NCBI GenBank assembly: GCA_947449575.1
Contig: CANFRV010000027.1
Coordinates: 1 to 45,085, forward strand
Origin: Flavobacteriales bacterium
Lineage (GTDB): Bacteria > Bacteroidota > Bacteroidia > Flavobacteriales_D > Crocinitomicaceae
Reading direction: 5' to 3'
DNA: 45,085 nt
Shown in pieces: positions 7,228-15,458 of this stretch. A program made the translations under genes and the position numbers. The notes beneath the pieces are model-generated. The model was not told the origin of the DNA. It searched no databases and saw only the letters and a program-made list of their open reading frames with translations. How positions within the stretch are numbered: position 1 is the first letter of the stretch; the number at the start of each line of letters is the position of its first letter.

Positions 7228-8622
7228 TTAAAATATTTTATGGGGATTCAGTATACTTTTGGGGTCAAAAACTTTTTTTATTTCTCGCATTAAGTTTAAA
7301 CTTACCTCGCTAAATGCGATGTCCATATATGGTTTCTGAACTAATCCAATACCATGTTCACCTGATATTGTACCACCTAATTTTACTATTTCTGTAAATA
7401 ATTCTCTGATAGCTTTCGGTAATTCTGTATCCCATTGATCATCTGTTAATTCACCTTTTAAGATGTTAATATGAAGATTTCCATCACCAGCGTGACCATA
7501 ACAGACAGATTTAAAGCCATACATTTGACCAAGTTTTTTTACATGTCGAAGAACTTTTGGTAACTCATAACGAGGAACAACCGTATCTTCTTCTTTGTAA
7601 ATCGATTGCGCTTTTACTGCTTCACCACATTTACGTCTAATTTTCCATAAGCTATCTTTTTGATCTTGACTTTCAGCAAATAAAATTTCATCCGTTTCAA
7701 AATCCTCTAGAACGGACATTATTTTCTCGCAGTCTTGCATCAACAACTCATTATCAAAACCGTCTACTTCAATCAATAAATGTGCCGCATGATTTTCTCC
7801 AATTTGAACAGAATCTTCATTAATAAATTGTTGGGTGTAAATTAATGCATCACGTTCCATAAATTCAAGCCCGCTTGGTGTAATTCCTGCTCTGAAAATT
7901 GCCGCAACTGCTTCACAGGCTTTTTCTGCATCAAAAAAGGGTACTAACATCAATAAATCTGTGGTCGGATGGGGGATAAGGTGCAGCACAATTTTGGTAA
8001 TAATAGCTAAAGTACCTTCACTTCCGACAATTAATTGGGTTAAATTATATCCAGTAGCATTTTTTATCACATTTGCACCGGTCCAAATCACATCCCCATT
8101 TGGTAAAACCACTTCTAAGTTTAAAACATAATCTTTAGTAACACCATATTTCACAGCTTTTGGTCCACCGGAATTTTCAGACACATTTCCACCTATGAAA
8201 CAACTACCCTTGCTCGCCGGATCAGGAGGGTAAAAAAGCCCTTGCTCTTTCACCGCATTTTGAAGCACTTCAGTAATTACTCCTGGCTCAGTGGTTACTT
8301 GATGATTTTTTTCGTCGATAGAAAGTATTTTATTAAATCTTTCCATTGATAATGCAATTCCTTTTTTTACTGGCAGAGCGCCACCACTCAAGCCTGTTCT
8401 TGCACCAGATGGGGTAACTATTATTGATTTTTCAAAAGCATAACGCATGATTTCAGAAACCTCTTCCACTGTTTCAGGTTTAAGCACAACATCGGGAGGA
8501 AATTGTAAATCTTCTGTTTCGTCGTGTCCATACTTGGTTAGATTTTCAATGTCAGTTAGACATCTATCTCCCAAAAGAGAAACAAAAAAAACAATATCTG
8601 AAGCGTCAATAGGTTTATGCAT
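7228..8622 (-). CDS. FAD-binding oxidase, GlcD/D-2-hydroxyacid dehydrogenase type
   Basis: The roughly 464-residue flavoprotein belongs to the FAD_binding_4/FAD-oxidase_C family, which includes GlcD and D-lactate dehydrogenases. The N-terminal FAD domain has VTPSGARTGLSGGALP (about 50-65), FYPPDPASKGSCFIGG and VSENSGGPKAVKYG. The C-terminal domain has YGHAGDGNLHINIL and the terminal SGEHGIG block with a catalytic histidine. A TTG 18 nt upstream (8640) would extend the frame, but it overlaps a -7 box at 8638-8645, so the ATG at 8622 is preferred. No GlcE/GlcF partner is nearby. The precise 2-hydroxyacid substrate is unknown. Confidence 0.92.
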   Translation of the reverse strand: MHKPIDASDIVFFVSLLGDRCLTDIENLTKYGHDETEDLQFPPDVVLKPETVEEVSEIMRYAFEKSIIVTPSGARTGLSGGALPVKKGIALSMERFNKILSIDEKNHQVTTEPGVITEVLQNAVKEQGLFYPPDPASKGSCFIGGNVSENSGGPKAVKYGVTKDYVLNLEVVLPNGDVIWTGANVIKNATGYNLTQLIVGSEGTLAIITKIVLHLIPHPTTDLLMLVPFFDAEKACEAVAAIFRAGITPSGLEFMERDALIYTQQFINEDSVQIGENHAAHLLIEVDGFDNELLMQDCEKIMSVLEDFETDEILFAESQDQKDSLWKIRRKCGEAVKAQSIYKEEDTVVPRYELPKVLRHVKKLGQMYGFKSVCYGHAGDGNLHINILKGELTDDQWDTELPKAIRELFTEIVKLGGTISGEHGIGLVQKPYMDIAFSEVSLNLMREIKKVFDPKSILNPHKIF

Positions 8623-8637
8623 GCGTATAATTTTAGT

Positions 8638-8645
8638 CAAAAATA
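8638..8645 (-). promoter_or_regulatory. -7 box TATTTTTG of the FAD-oxidase gene
   Basis: On the minus strand TATTTTTG ends 15 nt before the ATG at 8622. The box overlaps the alternative TTG start, which argues against that start. Confidence 0.55.
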
Positions 8646-8693
8646 CATTATTATAATTAGAAAAGTCTTAACCAATTATGGATTATTTGGCAA

Positions 8694-8723
8694 TAAAAAA
8701 GGGAACCGTTGTGATTCCCTTTT
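8694..8723 (-). terminator. efp terminator
   Basis: On the minus strand AAAAGGGAA pairs with TTCCCTTTT across a 9-nt loop and runs into a T6 tract (plus-strand A run at 8695-8700). Confidence 0.8.
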
Positions 8724-8742
8724 AGACGTTATCAATCAACGA

Positions 8743-9309
8743 TTATTTTTTAACACGTTCAACATAGATGCCTGTTCGCGTGTCGATTTTTATTATTTCT
8801 CCCATATCAATGAATAATGGAACCTTCACTTCAGCACCTGTTGCAATGGTAGCAGCTTTCATAGAATTTGTTGCTGTATCTCCTTTTACTCCTGGTTCTG
8901 TATAGGTTACTTCAGATATGATGTGCATTGGTAATTCAACGACTAAAGGAAGTTCTTCCTCAGCATGAAAAAGTATTGTACAAATCATTCCTTCTTGCAA
9001 GAAACCAGGTTTTTCAACCATACTTTTAGCAATAGAAACTTGCTCATATGATTCACTATTCATAAAAATGAAATAATCTTCTTCTTCATATAAATATTGG
9101 TACTCCCGATTTTCGATTCGAACGATATCAATTTTATGTCCAGCTGAAAATGTGTTATCTAACACCCTTCCTGTTTCAATTGAACGCATTTTAGTACGGA
9201 CAAAAGCAGGACCCTTTCCAGGTTTTACATGTTGAAATTCAATAACTTGAAATAATTTATCATTGTGTTTTATACACAATCCGTTTTTTATGTCTGAAGT
9301 ATTTGCCAT
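8743..9309 (-). CDS. efp: elongation factor P
   Basis: The 188-residue product is full length for EF-P, which relieves ribosome stalling at polyproline stretches. The KOW-like N-terminal domain carries the PGKGPAF loop with the lysine that is the usual modification site (about residue 32-34). Two OB domains follow: the central MVEKPGFLQEGM region and the C-terminal PGVKGDTATNSMKAATIATGA signature. The gene is monocistronic, with its own -7 box and terminator. No lysyl-modification gene is adjacent. Confidence 0.97.
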   Translation of the reverse strand: MANTSDIKNGLCIKHNDKLFQVIEFQHVKPGKGPAFVRTKMRSIETGRVLDNTFSAGHKIDIVRIENREYQYLYEEEDYFIFMNSESYEQVSIAKSMVEKPGFLQEGMICTILFHAEEELPLVVELPMHIISEVTYTEPGVKGDTATNSMKAATIATGAEVKVPLFIDMGEIIKIDTRTGIYVERVKK

Positions 9310-9329
9310 TTTATTTAATATAAAGTACG

Positions 9330-9337
9330 CAAAGATA
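9330..9337 (-). promoter_or_regulatory. efp -7 box TATCTTTG
   Basis: On the minus strand TATCTTTG is followed by CG and lies 20 nt before the efp ATG. It is a perfect TAnnTTTG match. Confidence 0.7.
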
Positions 9338-9436
9338 TGGATATAGACCTAAAACTCCTATATTTGTTTTGTATATTTTCTTCAGAAATGACCTGAAAAA
9401 AATAGTGTTATTTAAATTATGTAAAAATTTGTTGCT

Positions 9437-9721
9437 ATGAAAGAATATTGGGATACGCTAACCGTTCTAAAAAAGATTAAATTTTCAATATCAATTATTT
9501 TGTTCATTTTTATTATTTTATTTGTTTTTCAAAATTGGAAAGAAGAAAATGTCAATATGTTATTTTTTGATTTAAACATTCCATTGTCACTAGTTATTGC
9601 CTGTTCCATTTTTATTGGTTATACAATTTCTACTTTTTTAAAAAATAAAGAAATTGCTGCTAAAGACGAAATAATAAAGAGGTTGCACATTGATATTGAA
9701 GCGCTGGAAGAAAAAGAGTAA
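9437..9721 (+). CDS. LapA-domain (DUF1049) small membrane protein
   Basis: The 94-residue protein has two hydrophobic segments: about 15-31 (FSISIILFIFIILFVFQN) and about 45-67 (IPLSLVIACSIFIGYTIS). A charged helical tail follows (KNKEIAAKDEIIKRL) that is likely a short cytoplasmic coiled coil. The FQN-x-x-x-V-x-x-x-F-F layout after TM1 and the Pro between the helices match the LapA/YciS domain, known in E. coli for lipopolysaccharide assembly control. The N-terminus lacks a signal peptidase site. It is divergent from efp and convergent with the TonB receptor gene. A direct LPS role here is inferred from family only. Confidence 0.72.
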   Translation: MKEYWDTLTVLKKIKFSISIILFIFIILFVFQNWKEENVNMLFFDLNIPLSLVIACSIFIGYTISTFLKNKEIAAKDEIIKRLHIDIEALEEKE

Positions 9722-9813
9722 TTACCGTAGCTCGCGAAAAAAGCCTAATCTCCCTTCGATTAAAAGTTATTGATTTTTTGATCACACTAAAAATTAGCAA
9801 AAATGTGATGTGT

Positions 9814-12453
9814 TCAGAACCGAAGAATAACTTTTAAATTAAATCTTCTTTGTGTGAGATAATTTGGGATTGAATAATAGCGACCGTTCACATCTTGAAT
9901 CCATTGTTTTGATAAAATATTATTGAAACCTAATAGATTAAAAACTTCAGCGGATATAATGGCGTCACTGAAATGTTTTCTAAATTTCTTTAGATGGTTT
10001 TCTTTTTTTAGCAAATCATAGGACATCCCTAAATCAACCCTAAAATAAGATTGTTTGTAGCGTAATGTATCTTTATAATGCTTGAAATCGGGTGGGCCAT
10101 AGGGTAGTGGTGTTCCAAATTGAACTCCCATTTGAACTGTAATACTTTCATATCCAGGCATTTTATCTTGAATCAAGGCGCCGAAGTTAATTCTCTGATC
10201 AAATGGTCTTGGAATATATCCTGGCTCAATTCTGACACTGTCTGTCACGGTTTTATCGACTGTTGTAGTATACTCAATTTTTTGTCCTGAGGCATTGTAA
10301 TAGTCATAATAAAAGTCATTTTTTAAATCTTCTTTTGTCGATAAAATACCTATTTTAAAAAACGATTCAATTCCTTTAATAAATTGTCCATTGACATTTA
10401 AATCCATCCCATACGCATACGCAACTCCATCATTGTTGGCATAATAGCGGGTTCTAACATTGTCAATTTCATAGGGATTCACATCCCATAAATACTTATA
10501 GTAGGCTTCAGCAGTAAATTTAAATGGTTTGTCTCGGCCCCACATATTAAAATAAATATCTGTTCCCGCCACTAGATGTACTGATTTTTGGGAAATAACG
10601 TTTGTATTTAATTTTCCGTCAAACGTTCTAAATTCTCTGTAAATAGGTGGTTGATAATACATTCCCGTTGCCAAACGATAACGAACGTCTCTTCGAACTA
10701 TTTTACCTTTTTCTATCATGTAAATCCTTGGAAAATAGGTGATAGAAACTCTCGGAGTGACATATAAATCATTGTTAACATGTGTATATCCACTTCTCAA
10801 TCCCCAATTTAAGGCAAAGCGAGAGGTTGATTCGAAAATTGTATCCTTGTAGGTAACGAGCGAATCTACTTTATTTTTTTCTTTTATTTTTTTTGTAATT
10901 GAAATAGGGTAATTTCTATGATATTTAGCCCAAATGGAGTTCATTTGAATGAAGGAAGTAGCTCTAAATGTTTGAAGATTTAAATTGCTTTTTAAGGATT
11001 CAAATAATTGAATTTGATTATTGTTCGTTTGCGGCAGACTATAACCAGCAGAATCAACCATCTTCCATTCACTTAAAACATCTTGAAAGATATCTCTTTG
11101 TAAATTGACTCCCCACATTAATTTTTGACTTTGAAATTTTGATTTTAATGAATCAGTGAATTGCTTTTTAAATAAATGTTCACCATTGTGGTATACATTA
11201 ATAATCGTTGCATTTAGTTGATTTCTAGCATGATTCAGAAATGTTCCAACTCCCAAAACAGAAATGGAATCTCCATAGGTTTCTTTGGAAGGATCTGTCT
11301 CTAGTTCATTAATATAGTATTGTCCTTGAATATCGTATTTTTCTCTCTCGTCACTTTTGAATACAGTTGCATAAAAGTCTAATTTTGTTTTTTTAGACAC
11401 ATCCCATTTAATAGAGGTTCCCCCAGTAAATGTTTGAAAATAGGTATTTTCTTGTCCGTCAAAGTAAATTTTAAATCGATAGGCTTCATTGGCAACTCCA
11501 AAATCTGTCACGGCTGTTTGGGGTGAAAATCGATAACGATTAGAAGAAAAATGACCAATGAATGACCATTTTAAATTTTCTGTAAGGGAAAAATTAGTCA
11601 AAAATTGTGCATCCATAAAAATCGGATTATAAGCTCCTTTGGTTGGTAACGAATTTAATAAATAACCATTATTTCTATAACGCGCACCTACTAGATAGTT
11701 AAATCTAGATCCTTTAACACCTTCAATATGAGATTCTATACCAAGAAGTGAAGCCATGCAAGAACCTTTTAAGCTATCGGGAGTCTTGTAAGTAATATCT
11801 AATACGGATGATAACTTATCTCCATATTGAGCATCAAAACCTCCTGCTGAAAATCGAACATCTTTTACTAAAGCAGTATTGATAAAACTCATGCCTTCTT
11901 GCTGTCCTGATCTCGTTAAAAATGGGCGATTAATTGTAAAACCATTCACATACACCAAGTTTTCATCGTAATTTCCTCCTCGAACATTGTAATTCGAAGT
12001 CAATTCGTTATTGGATGAAGCAGCGGTTGAATAGACTAGAAATTTCTCAACTGTTTGTGTAGCTTTTTGATAATCAACTTCATCTAATTTCTGAATTACA
12101 AATGGATCCACTCCAACTGCTGTAATGGTATGTTCTTTTAAGTCTGTGTAGTTAAAAATAAAATCTTTTAAATAGATTTCTCCTCTTTTTGTTACGTTAA
12201 TCGTCAAACTATCTGAAAGGTGTAAATCTGCAATTCTTGCTTTTATAGTGACCGTTTCTCCAAATTGTACGTAAAGTGCATAATAACCATTTGCATCTGA
12301 ATTGATTTGTACAGTTTTTGATTGACTACTTGAAATTGAAACATTTGATAGAGGATTTCCGGATTTATTTACACAGCGCCCAATTAGTTTCACGTCTTGA
12401 CTATAAGCGGAAAAGAAAAGACAAAACGGTAAAAGGATAATCAAAAATCGCAT
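9814..12453 (-). CDS. TonB-dependent receptor with carboxypeptidase-like domain
   Basis: The 879-residue outer-membrane protein starts with a signal peptide (MRFLIILLPFCLFFSAYS, cleavage before Q). A carboxypeptidase-regulatory-like beta-sandwich (about 22-95) follows, then the plug (about 105-240, with NYNVRGGNYDENLVYVNGF and GGFDAQYGDKLSSVLDI), and a 22-strand-type barrel to the C-terminal NLKVILRF. No SusD homologue, TonB or uptake-related enzyme is adjacent, so the ligand is unknown. A -7 box ends 5 nt before the ATG, suggesting a leaderless or nearly leaderless mRNA. The gene has its own promoter rather than sharing one with bshC. Confidence 0.93.
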   Translation of the reverse strand: MRFLIILLPFCLFFSAYSQDVKLIGRCVNKSGNPLSNVSISSSQSKTVQINSDANGYYALYVQFGETVTIKARIADLHLSDSLTINVTKRGEIYLKDFIFNYTDLKEHTITAVGVDPFVIQKLDEVDYQKATQTVEKFLVYSTAASSNNELTSNYNVRGGNYDENLVYVNGFTINRPFLTRSGQQEGMSFINTALVKDVRFSAGGFDAQYGDKLSSVLDITYKTPDSLKGSCMASLLGIESHIEGVKGSRFNYLVGARYRNNGYLLNSLPTKGAYNPIFMDAQFLTNFSLTENLKWSFIGHFSSNRYRFSPQTAVTDFGVANEAYRFKIYFDGQENTYFQTFTGGTSIKWDVSKKTKLDFYATVFKSDEREKYDIQGQYYINELETDPSKETYGDSISVLGVGTFLNHARNQLNATIINVYHNGEHLFKKQFTDSLKSKFQSQKLMWGVNLQRDIFQDVLSEWKMVDSAGYSLPQTNNNQIQLFESLKSNLNLQTFRATSFIQMNSIWAKYHRNYPISITKKIKEKNKVDSLVTYKDTIFESTSRFALNWGLRSGYTHVNNDLYVTPRVSITYFPRIYMIEKGKIVRRDVRYRLATGMYYQPPIYREFRTFDGKLNTNVISQKSVHLVAGTDIYFNMWGRDKPFKFTAEAYYKYLWDVNPYEIDNVRTRYYANNDGVAYAYGMDLNVNGQFIKGIESFFKIGILSTKEDLKNDFYYDYYNASGQKIEYTTTVDKTVTDSVRIEPGYIPRPFDQRINFGALIQDKMPGYESITVQMGVQFGTPLPYGPPDFKHYKDTLRYKQSYFRVDLGMSYDLLKKENHLKKFRKHFSDAIISAEVFNLLGFNNILSKQWIQDVNGRYYSIPNYLTQRRFNLKVILRF

Positions 12454-12458
12454 AAATA

Positions 12459-12466
12459 CAAAAGTA
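12459..12466 (-). promoter_or_regulatory. TonB receptor -7 box TACTTTTG
   Basis: The box is followed by only TATTT before the ATG. Because the -7 box is expected 3-5 nt before the start of transcription, the mRNA is predicted to begin at or next to the start codon. Confidence 0.6.
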
Positions 12467-12533
12467 GTTTTACTAACGGTTAAATGAATGAAATATTGTT
12501 ATTTATTTTACTAGAAAAAAGAAGATCTTGATT

Positions 12534-14117
12534 TTAAGATAGTACAATTAGGTCATTTCCAAACGGATTAATTGAAGCATAAATTTCATCTAAATGCCTT
12601 TGAATTTGACCATCTGAGCACAGCGAGAAAAAATTGATAGACCTTTCTTGTAAACCCCCATTTGGGAAAAGACGATTTTTAACTTGTTCTATTTGACTCA
12701 AATCTTGTTCATGTTTTCCCTTTTCTATCTTCATTAATTTCTGCTTAATAGTCATTATTTGCTTTTCAATTCTAATAATTTCTGCCTGAGCAAACGATTT
12801 TAAATTTGAGTCAACAAGTGAGACTTGCGCTAAAATAATCTGCGATAAATGCGTAATTGAATTGTCTAATTCTTTAAAATTTAGTGTTTCATGAGAATTT
12901 TTAAGAATGTACTGTTTTTTTAAATCTTCAGTATCTACAAATATATTTTCTAATGATAGTCCTAATTTACCCATTTTTTTAGACAGTGAAGTATCTATCA
13001 TTAAAAAAGAATTTCGAACTTGAATCAATGGAAAAATGCAGTTTACTTGTTCAAAAACCGATTTTAATTGAAGCCAATACGCCATTTCACCTCCACCACC
13101 TAAGTAACATAAATTAGGTAAAATAGTTTCTTGGTACAGAGGGCGTAGAACAACATTCGGTGAGAAAGAAGATGGATTTTTTTTCAAAATAGTCATCATT
13201 TCATCTTTTGTAAAAATGCCTTTTCCTTCGATGTAATATCCTTCTGGATGCTCTTGTATTCTAGCTCGAAAATTATTCTCAAGATAGAATAGATTGTATT
13301 CTCTGGGATTGATTTGTAATTTAATTCCCTCTTTTGTTAATTCTGAACTGAGGCTATTGACGGCTTTGAAAGAGAATTGAGTTGTTAATTCTTTTTCAAT
13401 TATTGGTGAAAATTCATTTTTTAACCGAGGTTCGTCACCATCGATAACGACGAGGCCAAAACGTTGAAACAACTTATTAACTAGAATAAAAGTTGCTTCT
13501 CCGAAATTTTCTCCTGTATAAGAATTCAAAAGATCTAACACTTCTGATTCCGGATGATTTTCAAAAAATGATTTAAATTCTTCCACGATTGGATGGAACT
13601 CGTTCAGCTTAAATCTTCCAACTGCTCCTCGTTGATCTGTTTCCCATTTTACTGTTTTGTTGAAAATAGAAAGAGATTGAACTTCCTCAAAATCGTGATC
13701 TTCAGATGCCATCCAAAAAACGGGTACAAAAGTACAATCAGGATATGAAATTGATAATTCTTCCGCTAAGCGAATGGCATGTAGGATTTTATAAATGAAG
13801 TAAATTGGCCCAGTGAAAATCGAGAGTTGGTGACCTGTTGTGATGGTGAAAGTAGACGAAGATGAAAGTGCAACAATGTTCTCTCTCACTTTTGCAGTTG
13901 TCTGTATCTTTGCGTATTTAAACTTCAAGGCTTCGACTAATACTTTTCTTTTTTGGTCAGAGAATTCTTCTTTTTTCAATTTTATTTGAGAGGCAAACGC
14001 TTCCTTTGAAAATGGCTGAGTAATATAGTTTAGAAGAGAATGTTGATTATAGGATAAACGATTACTTACATCGGAAAACATTCCGGTTGATTTTCTATCG
14101 ACGTGTGAAATTTGCAT
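12534..14117 (-). CDS. bshC: bacillithiol biosynthesis cysteine-adding enzyme BshC
   Basis: The 527-residue protein matches BshC, the putative enzyme that adds cysteine to glucosaminyl-malate in bacillithiol synthesis. The Rossmann-like core has ITTGHQLSIFTGPIYFIYK (about 91-109) and PVFWMASEDHDFEE (about 133-146). A C-terminal coiled coil (LKSFAQAEIIRIEKQIMTIK and onward) is characteristic. It is full length, with the usual NGGLQERSINFF near the end. bshA and bshB are not in this window. A -7 box ends 4 nt before the ATG, so the mRNA is probably leaderless. It is divergent from the cyclophilin gene. Confidence 0.94.
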   Translation of the reverse strand: MQISHVDRKSTGMFSDVSNRLSYNQHSLLNYITQPFSKEAFASQIKLKKEEFSDQKRKVLVEALKFKYAKIQTTAKVRENIVALSSSSTFTITTGHQLSIFTGPIYFIYKILHAIRLAEELSISYPDCTFVPVFWMASEDHDFEEVQSLSIFNKTVKWETDQRGAVGRFKLNEFHPIVEEFKSFFENHPESEVLDLLNSYTGENFGEATFILVNKLFQRFGLVVIDGDEPRLKNEFSPIIEKELTTQFSFKAVNSLSSELTKEGIKLQINPREYNLFYLENNFRARIQEHPEGYYIEGKGIFTKDEMMTILKKNPSSFSPNVVLRPLYQETILPNLCYLGGGGEMAYWLQLKSVFEQVNCIFPLIQVRNSFLMIDTSLSKKMGKLGLSLENIFVDTEDLKKQYILKNSHETLNFKELDNSITHLSQIILAQVSLVDSNLKSFAQAEIIRIEKQIMTIKQKLMKIEKGKHEQDLSQIEQVKNRLFPNGGLQERSINFFSLCSDGQIQRHLDEIYASINPFGNDLIVLS

Positions 14118-14121
14118 AAAG

Positions 14122-14129
14122 CAAAAATA
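14122..14129 (-). promoter_or_regulatory. bshC -7 box TATTTTTG
   Basis: TATTTTTG on the minus strand is followed by CTTT and the bshC ATG. The 4-nt spacing predicts transcription starting at the A of the start codon. Confidence 0.6.
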
Positions 14130-14249
14130 ACGAATTTAGATCTAATTTATGGAAATCTCCTCAGTATTTAATAATTAATTGGCATATGAACAGTGGACAG
14201 AATCGTAATTATTGCTCATTCATCTTTTCTGCAATTCGCCTTTTTTAAT

Positions 14250-14257
14250 TACCTTTG
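14250..14257 (+). promoter_or_regulatory. cyclophilin gene -7 box TACCTTTG
   Basis: A perfect TAnnTTTG match followed by CC, 14 nt before the ATG at 14272. It gives a very short leader of about 10 nt. Confidence 0.65.
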
Positions 14258-14271
14258 CCAAAAAATAAATT

Positions 14272-14724
14272 ATGGAAGCAATAATCAACACAAACAAAGG
14301 AGTAATGAAGGTTTCATTTTATGAAAAAGATGCTCCAAATACGGTGGCTAATTTTGTTAAATTAGCAAAAAAAGGATATTATGATGGATTGAAATGGCAC
14401 CGAGTTATTCCTAATTTTGTTATTCAAGGAGGTTGTCCAAATTCTCGTGATGGTGAAAAAGGAATGGCGGGAACTGGTGGCCCAGGTTGGCAGATCGATT
14501 GCGAAACGAAAGGGGATAATCAGTATCATGACAGAGGTGTTTTGTCTATGGCACATGCTGGAAAAAACACGGGAGGTTCTCAGTTTTTTGTTGTTCATTC
14601 TCGTTCGAATACATCGCATTTAGATGGTGTTCACACGTGTTTCGGTAAATTAACTGAAGGAGAAGATGTCTTAGATTCTATCAGAGAAAATGATTCAATT
14701 GAATCAATTCAAATTATTGATTAA
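14272..14724 (+). CDS. cyclophilin-type peptidyl-prolyl cis-trans isomerase
   Basis: The 150-residue single-domain cyclophilin interconverts cis/trans proline bonds. Hallmarks: WHRVIPNFVIQGG (about 43-55) with the catalytic Arg, GVLSMAHAGKNTGGSQFFV (about 90-108) and the HLDGVHTCFGKLTEGEDVL block (about 116-134). The Asn-rich insertion PNSRDGEKGMAGTGGPGWQI between the two is a common bacterial variant. No signal peptide is present, so it acts in the cytoplasm. It has its own promoter and is followed by a bidirectional terminator. Confidence 0.96.
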   Translation: MEAIINTNKGVMKVSFYEKDAPNTVANFVKLAKKGYYDGLKWHRVIPNFVIQGGCPNSRDGEKGMAGTGGPGWQIDCETKGDNQYHDRGVLSMAHAGKNTGGSQFFVVHSRSNTSHLDGVHTCFGKLTEGEDVLDSIRENDSIESIQIID

Positions 14725-14747
14725 GAAAATAAAATAATAATCAAAAA

Positions 14748-14778
14748 AAAACTGGCTAAGTTATTAGTCAGTTTTTTT
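14748..14778. terminator. bidirectional terminator (cyclophilin / lipoprotein)
   Basis: A 12-bp stem (14748-14759 with 14764-14775, one G-U pair) closes a GTTA loop. A-run and T-run flanks let it serve both convergent genes. Confidence 0.88.
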
Positions 14779-14788
14779 GTCTCATTTT

Positions 14789-15232
14789 TTACCAAGAATA
14801 CGTTTTAGTATTGGTAATATTTCCTGAGTTTTCGTAAAAATCTATTCGACATTTTCCTGGCGATCCTTGGAAAACCATTTTCATATCACTTGTGCCTTGA
14901 AATAGTGTTTGATAACTTTGATTTAGGGTAGAATAGGAGTAATCATCGGCTTTCCATCCTTTTTCATAAGCAGTTAACCACCTTGGTCTAGGAATTGTCA
15001 AATCTGGATCTTGATCTGAGAGATTTGTAATAACAATTTTTAAGGACGCATTTTTACCTAAAGTTGCTTCAACGCTATAACTTTCACCCTTCACCAGAGA
15101 GCCACTCATCTTTAGAAGATTTTCACCGTAATTTATAGATGTTGGATAGGTGACTGCTCCAACTTTGTGACAAGAAGATAAAGTCAGTAATATGCCAAGA
15201 ATACTAAGTAGGCAGAAACTTATTTTTTTCAT
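14789..15232 (-). CDS. putative lipoprotein of unknown function
   Basis: The 147-residue product has a lipoprotein signal: basic start, hydrophobic core and the lipobox LSSC with cysteine at residue 21. The remaining 126 residues are predicted beta-rich, with a GSLVKGESYSVEATLGKNASLKIVI stretch resembling an immunoglobulin-like sandwich and one further cysteine near the C-terminus. I do not recognise a family. It has a -7 box at 15332-15339 with a leader of about 95 nt and shares its terminator with the convergent cyclophilin gene. Outer-membrane anchoring is inferred from the lipobox. Confidence 0.8.
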   Translation of the reverse strand: MKKISFCLLSILGILLTLSSCHKVGAVTYPTSINYGENLLKMSGSLVKGESYSVEATLGKNASLKIVITNLSDQDPDLTIPRPRWLTAYEKGWKADDYSYSTLNQSYQTLFQGTSDMKMVFQGSPGKCRIDFYENSGNITNTKTYSW

Positions 15233-15331
15233 ATGTAGCTTTTTTTTAATGGTTATATTTAATGAGCCTTATAGATTATTCTTACTGGAGGACTTTTAAT
15301 CTTTGCTATTTTATACTGAATATTTTTTCGT

Positions 15332-15339
15332 CAAAAGTA
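15332..15339 (-). promoter_or_regulatory. lipoprotein gene -7 box TACTTTTG
   Basis: A TAnnTTTG match on the minus strand, about 100 nt upstream of the lipoprotein ATG. It implies a leader of roughly 95 nt. Confidence 0.45.
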
Positions 15340-15406
15340 TAATGTGTTGAGTTTTTTACTTCTAAAAGTAAGAAAAGTTTCAAATAATTTCAAGTTATAT
15401 GAAAAA

Positions 15407-15436
15407 AAAATAGGCTTCCGAGCGGAAGCCTATTTT
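15407..15436 (-). terminator. rpsA terminator
   Basis: AAAATAGGCTTCCG pairs with CGGAAGCCTATTTT (14 bp) around a 2-nt apex. The minus-strand transcript then enters a T run (plus-strand A9 at 15402-15410). Confidence 0.9.
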
Positions 15437-15458
15437 AATATGTAAGGTAAATAAAGGA

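Noticed and set aside
8622-8640. TTG at 8640 as the FAD-oxidase start
   Set aside because: It overlaps the -7 box at 8638-8645, so it would be untranscribed; the ATG at 8622 fits better.
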